From a virus, in the IMG/VR virus record IMGVR_UViG_3300025097_000014, positions 1 to 41,753 of that record: 41,753 bases of DNA; one strand, written 5' to 3'. Below the pieces are notes generated by a model. That model worked only from the letters and a program-made list of their open reading frames with translations, did not search any database and was not told the origin of the DNA. This document shows positions 37,692 to 41,753 of this stretch, in pieces; the first letter of the stretch is position 1, and each line of letters opens with the position of its first letter. A program made the translations under genes and the position numbers.

Positions 37692-37987
37692 TTGGCACCT
37701 CCTGCCTTGGTTACTGCCTCATGGGCTTCCGCCCAGGCGGCTGCCGAATCGTGTGGGCACTGTGGGTCTTGGAGTAGACCGACCAGCGCAGCCAGCAGGT
37801 CACGCTCCAGGCTCGTAGGTCCAGCCGGGCGGACGAGGATCGCTTGCTCGTCTACTGTTGCCTCGTCGCCGTCACCGTACTCGGTGGCCTCTGCTGCTGC
37901 CTGCTCGCCCAACTCGATGGCAAGGTCAAGCAGCACGCTGGGGTCGCAGTCGGTTGTGATGGGGATCTGAATGATGAGGTCGGTCAT
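37688..37987 (-). CDS. unknown acidic protein, first gene of the GGAK junction cluster
   Basis: This is a 99-residue protein. ATG 37987 (MTDLIIQIPITTDCDPSVLL) follows CAACAGGAGAACAAC and a strong promoter at 38010-38038, so it opens the cluster; the longer frame from 38212 crosses that promoter and overlaps the upstream gene. It is Ala/Glu/Asp-rich and helical (LAIELGEQAAAEATEYGDGDE), ending TKAGGAK. Confidence 0.65.
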   Translation of the reverse strand: MTDLIIQIPITTDCDPSVLLDLAIELGEQAAAEATEYGDGDEATVDEQAILVRPAGPTSLERDLLAALVGLLQDPQCPHDSAAAWAEAHEAVTKAGGAK

Positions 37988-38009
37988 GTTGTTCTCCTGT
38001 TGCCCTAAG

Positions 38010-38038
38010 ATTATAGGGACGGGTAGAGTGATGGTCAA
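38010..38038 (-). promoter_or_regulatory. strong sigma70-like promoter TTGACC-N17-TATAAT
   Basis: The -35 box TTGACC (38038-38033) matches five of six consensus bases; the -10 box TATAAT (38015-38010) is perfect, at ideal 17-nt spacing. It would start an mRNA near 38003 with a short leader before ATG 37987. This is the best promoter in the window and drives the GGAK junction cluster. Confidence 0.8.
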
Positions 38039-38060
38039 GTCAGGCAACAAAGATTGTTTG

Positions 38061-38480
38061 TTATCCTGAGTGGAAAGCACCAAGCCTTCCCTTGAGGGTG
38101 AAGGGTTCATCCAAGGCAACGAAGCCGTGCTCCCGCAGGGCCGCGTTGCTGTGGAACGGTCGGACCTCTGAGCCGGAAGTCGCCACGGTGATGTGAGGCA
38201 CAGCGTTGGCAACCTCGATACCGGCCTCGCTCAAGCGGGCGTCAGGCTCAACCACGAAGACCTGGATGTCCTCGGTCTCAAGCTTGCCGATGACCTTGAG
38301 GTTGACCTCGTGGCCCTCGTTGGCAAGCACAGTATCAGCCGCTCCAGGGGCAGGGCGGAACTCAATGGTCATGTGATCGAGGAATCGATCAGGCATGGCC
38401 CATTCAAAGTGTCCAAGGAGGCCGTCCTTTTCCTCTGCTGTGAGGTCAAGGAAGACGGCAGTGAAGATGATGCTGCTCAT
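38061..38480 (-). CDS. 2H-phosphoesterase-like protein, possible anti-defence enzyme
   Basis: This is a 139-residue protein. H36-M-T38 and H96-I-T98 form the paired H-x-T motif of the 2H phosphoesterase superfamily (LigT, AKAP7, tRNA-ligase phosphodiesterase, and the phage anti-CBASS protein Acb1), with beta strands around each motif and SN after the second. These enzymes hydrolyse 2',3'- or 2'-5'-type phosphodiesters in RNA ends or cyclic nucleotides. In a phage next to ArdC it could degrade defence signals, or repair RNA ends. It follows a leader cassette and a hairpin. Confidence 0.6.
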   Translation of the reverse strand: MSSIIFTAVFLDLTAEEKDGLLGHFEWAMPDRFLDHMTIEFRPAPGAADTVLANEGHEVNLKVIGKLETEDIQVFVVEPDARLSEAGIEVANAVPHITVATSGSEVRPFHSNAALREHGFVALDEPFTLKGRLGAFHSG

Positions 38481-38511
38481 GTTGCTCCTGTTGTTGTTGG
38501 GTGGTGAGGTA

Positions 38512-38526
38512 GGGGGCTTGGCCCCC
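38512..38526 (-). promoter_or_regulatory. GC hairpin before a leader cassette
   Basis: GGGGGC-CAA-GCCCCC in the minus-strand RNA lies between the ArdC gene stop (38537) and the leader of the 2H protein gene (ATG 38480). Perfect 6-bp stem, 3-nt loop, no U-tract. Confidence 0.5.
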
Positions 38527-38536
38527 CACCTATGCT

Positions 38537-39505
38537 TTACTTGGCTGCCATGGCGGCGTCCTGCTCCTCGGCCTCGCTGCTCACCCCGGCGTTCTCAAGG
38601 ATGAGCTTGGCCGCCTTCTCCGCCTGCGATGCGGCGGTGATGATGGCCTTCTTGTCGCCCTTGAGTACCTTGAGCCACGAGGCCAGGTAGCTGGCGTGGT
38701 CGGGCCGGGGCTCGGTGGGCTGGCTGATGCCGAAGTCAGCGCCGAGAAAGGCAGCCGTCAACTCAGCCACAAGCTCCTCGAAGGCGTAAGCCTCCTCGCC
38801 AAACCGCTTGCCGAACTTCCGGTCAAGGCGGTCCTCGTGCCCGGTGCTGTGCCCACACTCATGGGCATCGACCGAGATGAAGGCAGCCTCATCCTCGAAC
38901 TGCTCGAAGCACGGAAGCTGGATGCGGTCGTCGCTTGGCGAGTAGTAGGCGCGGTTGCCACCATACGTGACGGGCACCACCTCGTGCCATGCGTCGAGTA
39001 CCCGCTTGGCCTCGGCGTAGTTGTCGCCAAGCTGTGAGCCGTCGTGGTCCTCGACCGTGGGGGCAGGACCAGGCGCGTGCTCGCTGCCCTCCTCCCATTC
39101 AATCTGGCAGGCGTTCCAGGCTGGGGTCAGCTTGGGGTATCCGATCTTCTTAGGCTCACCGTCCTTGCCAATGACCACGTTGCCGCTGGCATCTTTCTTG
39201 GGGAACCACAGCCACTTGACGATGCGGACGGATGCCTTCTGACCCTTGCGAACCTGCCCACCCTTGCCCTTGGCTCCCTTGTAGGTGTGCCACACGTTGG
39301 ACCAGTACCCGTTCTCCATGGCCGCGAGCCAGCAGAGCAGGACGTTGATGCCGTTGTAGGGGTTGCCGCTGCCACCGCTGATGGGCCGCAGGCCGGAGCC
39401 ACCCAGGCCCTTCCACTGAGCACGCCAGGGCGGAGTACCGGCTTCCAGCGCGTCGATGATGGAGTCGGTGATCACTTGGTAGGGGTCGAACTTCTTCTTG
39501 GCCAT
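38537..39505 (-). CDS. ardC: ArdC-like anti-restriction protein
   Basis: This is a 322-residue protein. ATG 39505 (MAKKKFDPYQVITDSII) follows the leader CAACAGGACAACATCATG. The N-terminal ~130 residues show the ArdC single-strand-binding pattern (GTPPWRAQW, NPYNGINVLLCW, KGQKASVRIVKW), and the C-terminal half carries a zincin motif H215-E-C-G-H219 with Glu244 or Glu248 as third ligand. ArdC proteins from plasmids and phages protect incoming DNA from restriction and coat single strands. It neighbours the 2H protein, suggesting an anti-defence locus. Confidence 0.85.
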   Translation of the reverse strand: MAKKKFDPYQVITDSIIDALEAGTPPWRAQWKGLGGSGLRPISGGSGNPYNGINVLLCWLAAMENGYWSNVWHTYKGAKGKGGQVRKGQKASVRIVKWLWFPKKDASGNVVIGKDGEPKKIGYPKLTPAWNACQIEWEEGSEHAPGPAPTVEDHDGSQLGDNYAEAKRVLDAWHEVVPVTYGGNRAYYSPSDDRIQLPCFEQFEDEAAFISVDAHECGHSTGHEDRLDRKFGKRFGEEAYAFEELVAELTAAFLGADFGISQPTEPRPDHASYLASWLKVLKGDKKAIITAASQAEKAAKLILENAGVSSEAEEQDAAMAAK

Positions 39506-39582
39506 GATGTTGTCCTGTTGTTGGTTGCCACACTTATGTAAGTACGGCATGAGGTTAGGCAAGTGGGGGAGTGAAGATTCTT

Positions 39583-39945
39583 TCAGCCTGTGTATACAAT
39601 CTCAGCGTTGGCGACGGCTTCGACGGTCCCGCCCTTGATCAGGTTGGCGGACTCACGGCCCCACACGTAGTGAAGCCAGCGACCATCGAAGGGGAAGTAG
39701 GTCAGGCTGGACCTGACCCGTTCATAGTTGCAGCAAACAGTCCAGGCTGGCGCGTACTCGTCCTGATCGAGAATGTCGCGGTCGGAGTCTCCCCAGGAGT
39801 CGCGGTACCACGGCCCGTAGTGGGCGCGTGCTTCTTGGCTGTCGTACTCGACGCAGCAAGCATCAGCGGGCAGGCCCGCCGCTTGGGCGTTGGCTCGCCA
39901 CGCTTCGGCTACTTGCTGGACGGCTTCGGGTATCGGGGTGGTCAT
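39583..39945 (-). CDS. unknown protein of the early arm
   Basis: This 120-residue acidic protein (MTTPIPEAVQQVAEAWRANA start) has CC pairs (DACCVEYD and TVCCNYERV), a Tyr/Trp-rich middle (HYGPWYRDSWGDSDRDILDQD) and a beta-like end. The double Cys pairs could bind metal but match no family that I know. It follows a UUCG hairpin and the leader CAACAGGACAACGACATG. Confidence 0.6.
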   Translation of the reverse strand: MTTPIPEAVQQVAEAWRANAQAAGLPADACCVEYDSQEARAHYGPWYRDSWGDSDRDILDQDEYAPAWTVCCNYERVRSSLTYFPFDGRWLHYVWGRESANLIKGGTVEAVANAEIVYTG

Positions 39946-39969
39946 GTCGTTGTCCTGTTGAAGGTGGGT

Positions 39970-39987
39970 GGCCCCCCGAAGGGGGCC
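39970..39987 (-). promoter_or_regulatory. UUCG tetraloop hairpin between cistrons
   Basis: GGCCCCC-UUCG-GGGGGCC is a perfect 7-bp stem closed on a UUCG loop, 8 nt after the stop at 39995 and 24 nt before the ATG at 39945. It matches the hairpin at 29474 in loop and layout. No U-tract follows. Confidence 0.6.
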
Positions 39988-39994
39988 GGTGAAG

Positions 39995-41398
39995 TCACTG
40001 CGCCGGAGTCAGGACGCAGCGGTTCACCTTGGTTTCAGTCACGCCACGGTACTCGCCGTGGCCCTTGATGGTGGCGACCAGGGTGTAGGTACTACCCACC
40101 GTCACCCGCTCGCCGTCGTCGGAGTTGGCCCGCCCGGAGGCGAACCACTTGAGCACGTTGCCATCGGCGTCGGTCATCGAGACCAACTCGCTGGTGCCAT
40201 ACTCACCATCGAACAGGCGGGTGTCGCTGACCGTGACGGTCAGTGCAGCGTGGGCCTCGGCACCCTTGCGCTTGTCCGCAGCGGATAGCTTCCGGCCAAT
40301 CTTATCACCGGCCCTGCCGATGGCGGCGCTCACCTTAGCGGCAACCTCACGCTCGCGGCGCAGCCGCTCACCCTTGACGTGCCGCTCGTAGGCAGCGACC
40401 GCACTGCACACGATGCCAAGTTCCCGGTAGGCGATGCCACCCAGGGAGCAGGCCACCTTGAGGTTCCAGAGGTAGTCGCTGTCGGTGTCGTCAGCGATGG
40501 CCTCGGTCCACTCGATGATGGTGTCGGCTTGCTCGCGCTCGGCGTCACCCCAGGGGGGCACGAAGCTCAGGCCCTCTTGGTCCCAAGCTCGACGCTGTTC
40601 CTCGTCCTTCGTCTCGGTCAGGGTGCCAAGCACGTGGTCGGCAGTGGCGTGGTAGCCGTACTCACGGGCGTTGCCCCGGCTGGTCCAGCCGCGAAGCTCT
40701 ACCGATGCGAGGGTGATGGCGAGCACAGTCCGCACGTCCCAAGCCTTGGCACCACCGGAGCCAGTGCCCCAGTCGTCGTCGATGAAGTCGCCAAGCTCAC
40801 GCTCATACTGAGCAGAGCGGAGAATCTCAGCGCCCGTGGCCTCACCCACGTAGTCCTTGAGGCACTGCCGACCGACTTGCTTGCGCGAGCCGTCGTCGTG
40901 CTGGATGACGTAGGTGTCGTTCCGCTTGCGCGCTGTGTTGCAGTGCTCGCATACCGGGCGCGATGTGCGGATGATGGGGTCGACCGCAGTACCCTCGAAG
41001 CGGGGCGAGGTGCGGACCACGTTGCGGTAGCCGTCCTCGGTGGCGATGTGCTGGATGGCAGCGACGAAGGCCCAGCCATTGAAGTGGACGGGCTTGGCGA
41101 CCAGGGTGTACAGCCCGAAGCGGTGCCACTCGATGATGTCGGCCTCGTTGCGCTTGGGCACGGAGAGGTCCGCCACCTTGGTGAGCACCGGAGGCTCGAA
41201 GCCCAGACGGTTGGCCTTGCGGACCAGCTTGTCGAACCGCTCGCGCAGTCGGCCAGCGTTGGCGACGGGCACTCGGATGGCGGTCTGCTCGGTGCCATCA
41301 GCAGCGATGGCGATGTACTCGACGATGCCCAGGCGTGGGACACGGCGCTCGATGGTGCCGGTGTAGTCGCGGGCGGTGATGATCTTGGTGGTGGTCAT
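39995..41398 (-). CDS. unknown zinc-finger protein with OB-like C-terminal domain
   Basis: This is a 467-residue protein. ATG 41398 (MTTTKIITARDYTG) is set after the leader CAACAGGACAACGACATG. Around residues 145-185, CEHCNTARKRNDTYV and later GRQCLKDYVG form a zinc-binding knuckle-hairpin. The C-terminal ~100 residues (TVSDTRLFDGEYG, GNVLKWFASG, YTLVATIKGHGEY) alternate like an OB fold. I have the impression of similar proteins in phages and mobile elements but cannot name a family. Nucleic-acid binding is likely; enzymatic activity is not evident. Confidence 0.75.
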   Translation of the reverse strand: MTTTKIITARDYTGTIERRVPRLGIVEYIAIAADGTEQTAIRVPVANAGRLRERFDKLVRKANRLGFEPPVLTKVADLSVPKRNEADIIEWHRFGLYTLVAKPVHFNGWAFVAAIQHIATEDGYRNVVRTSPRFEGTAVDPIIRTSRPVCEHCNTARKRNDTYVIQHDDGSRKQVGRQCLKDYVGEATGAEILRSAQYERELGDFIDDDWGTGSGGAKAWDVRTVLAITLASVELRGWTSRGNAREYGYHATADHVLGTLTETKDEEQRRAWDQEGLSFVPPWGDAEREQADTIIEWTEAIADDTDSDYLWNLKVACSLGGIAYRELGIVCSAVAAYERHVKGERLRREREVAAKVSAAIGRAGDKIGRKLSAADKRKGAEAHAALTVTVSDTRLFDGEYGTSELVSMTDADGNVLKWFASGRANSDDGERVTVGSTYTLVATIKGHGEYRGVTETKVNRCVLTPAQ

Positions 41399-41420
41399 GT
41401 CGTTGTCCTGTTGGTGGGGG

Positions 41421-41720
41421 TTACACACACTCGACCGTAACGGTCGATTGAGTCCAGTCGTAGGTCACACTGAAGACCCAGCCGCCGCCGTCTTGAACCT
41501 CGACGGTGGACCACTGCGGGGCCTCGTATGTTCCAGTCCACACAGGGCTGGAGAACTCAAGGCGCGGGCGAATGCTGACGAACAGGTCGTCCGGCTCTAC
41601 CTCTGAGAGGCCGGGAGTCTCTGAGTCATCGGCGATAAGCTTGCCGACCCGTCGCACGGCATCGTCTCCAAGCTGTCGCTTGAGTCGGTCGTAATCGTTG
41701 TGTGTTTTGGGTATGGTCAT
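41421..41720 (-). CDS. unknown small protein at the window's right end
   Basis: This 99-residue acidic protein (MTIPKTHNDYDRLKRQLGDD start) has a helical first third and a beta-rich end with many Trp/Tyr (PVWTGTYEAPQWSTV, WVFSVTYDWTQSTV). It follows the canonical leader cassette at 41721-41741. No family was recognised. Confidence 0.6.
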   Translation of the reverse strand: MTIPKTHNDYDRLKRQLGDDAVRRVGKLIADDSETPGLSEVEPDDLFVSIRPRLEFSSPVWTGTYEAPQWSTVEVQDGGGWVFSVTYDWTQSTVTVECV

Positions 41721-41741
41721 GTTGTTGTCCTGTTGTTGGTT
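41718..41741 (-). repeat. recurrent leader cassette ending CAACAGGACAACAACATG
   Basis: The minus-strand leader is C/A-rich, low in structure, and ends CAACAGGA/G, a short CAAC-type spacer and ATG. Copies or close variants precede starts at 30361, 32008, 33774, 34302, 37987, 38480, 39505, 39945, 41398 and 41720, with a weaker one at 31670. The copies at 32008 and 41720 share 23 nt. Many lie behind GC hairpins. It acts as the ribosome binding site of non-overlapping genes. Confidence 0.8.
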
Positions 41742-41753
41742 GGTTGGGGTTGG

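Larger units (their letters stand above)
36858..37702 (-). repeat. 15-bp gene-junction module GGAGGTGCCAAGTGA, five exact copies
   Basis: Exact copies lie at 36858-36872, 37070-37084, 37315-37329, 37491-37505 and 37688-37702; variants lie at 34433-34447 (one base changed) and 36296-36310 (stop lost). At 36858, 37491 and 37688 the identity extends 8 bp further upstream (CCAAGGCA). Each copy encodes C-terminal GGAK of one gene, carries the ribosome binding site GGAGGTG, and holds the GTG start of the next gene overlapping the TGA stop. Confidence 0.85.

Noticed and set aside
34758-38020. TATAGGGAC occurrences resembling a T7-type promoter core (34759-34767, 38012-38020)
   Set aside because: They point along the plus strand, antisense to every gene here; at 38010 the same bases are the -10 box of a good minus-strand sigma70 promoter. 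No single-subunit RNA polymerase gene is in the window.
29474-39987. GC hairpins as intrinsic terminators
   Set aside because: None is followed by a U-tract on the transcribed strand, and genes on both sides appear co-transcribed, so processing or protective roles fit better.
40379-41440. 353-codon plus-strand open frame
   Set aside because: It is antisense to the 467-residue minus-strand gene with a zinc knuckle, leader cassette and ribosome binding site; its product is Val/Gly/Asp-rich as expected of a shadow frame in GC-rich coding DNA.

Overview
The window reads as part of a tailed bacteriophage genome (Caudoviricetes), or possibly an integrated or metagenomic phage contig. No host housekeeping gene is visible. 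Nearly every base is coding, neighbouring stops and starts overlap by 1-4 nt, and the recognisable genes are phage types: a giant virion-type polyprotein, jelly-roll-like surface proteins, a lysis-type cassette, RecT/YqaJ recombination, primase/VapE/helicase replication, ArdC anti-restriction and a tRNA. Terminase, portal, capsid, tail tape measure, integrase and DNA polymerase are absent, so the head and packaging genes presumably lie left of base 1. The host cannot be named. Membrane-anchored coiled-coil lysis-type proteins would fit a Gram-negative host, but this is inference.

Bases 1-20581 are a plus-strand late module. Two unknown proteins precede one unbroken 3751-codon gene (1863-13118). 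Its product starts with a lytic transglycosylase domain, has a central zincin motif, and ends in a region resembling large polyvalent phage proteins. At least one candidate overprinted gene (8602-8838) lies inside it in another frame. Next come about twelve small beta-rich proteins (13176-18858), including two independent duplications of two-gene units. A translationally coupled cassette of small membrane proteins around a YkuD-like protein follows (18858-20581).

Bases 20583-20666 form a structured convergent region. From there to 23760 the minus strand carries two mini zinc-ribbon genes, tRNA-Asn(GTT), two unknown genes, a RecT annealing protein and a YqaJ-type exonuclease. A divergent control region (23761-23860) with a perfect GGACAA/TTGTCC palindrome separates these from a plus-strand HTH regulator and a histone H1-tail-like Ala/Lys protein. 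From 24376 to 28369 the minus strand encodes an SF2 helicase, a VapE-type SF3 helicase/ATPase and a DnaG-like primase, which look like a replication set.

Bases 28466-41753 are a dense minus-strand early/accessory arm of about 35 mostly unrecognised small genes. It includes an ArdC-like anti-restriction protein (38537-39505) and a 2H-phosphoesterase-like protein (38061-38480), a candidate for countering nucleotide-signalling defence. The arm appears assembled from repeated expression parts. One is a leader cassette (CAACAGGA/G plus a CAAC spacer, then ATG), often behind a GC hairpin with a UUCG or GNRA loop. The other is a 15-nt gene junction, GGAGGTGCCAAGTGA, that is at once the last codons of one gene (C-terminal GGAK), the ribosome binding site, and the GTG start of the next. 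Several sigma70-like promoters are visible.
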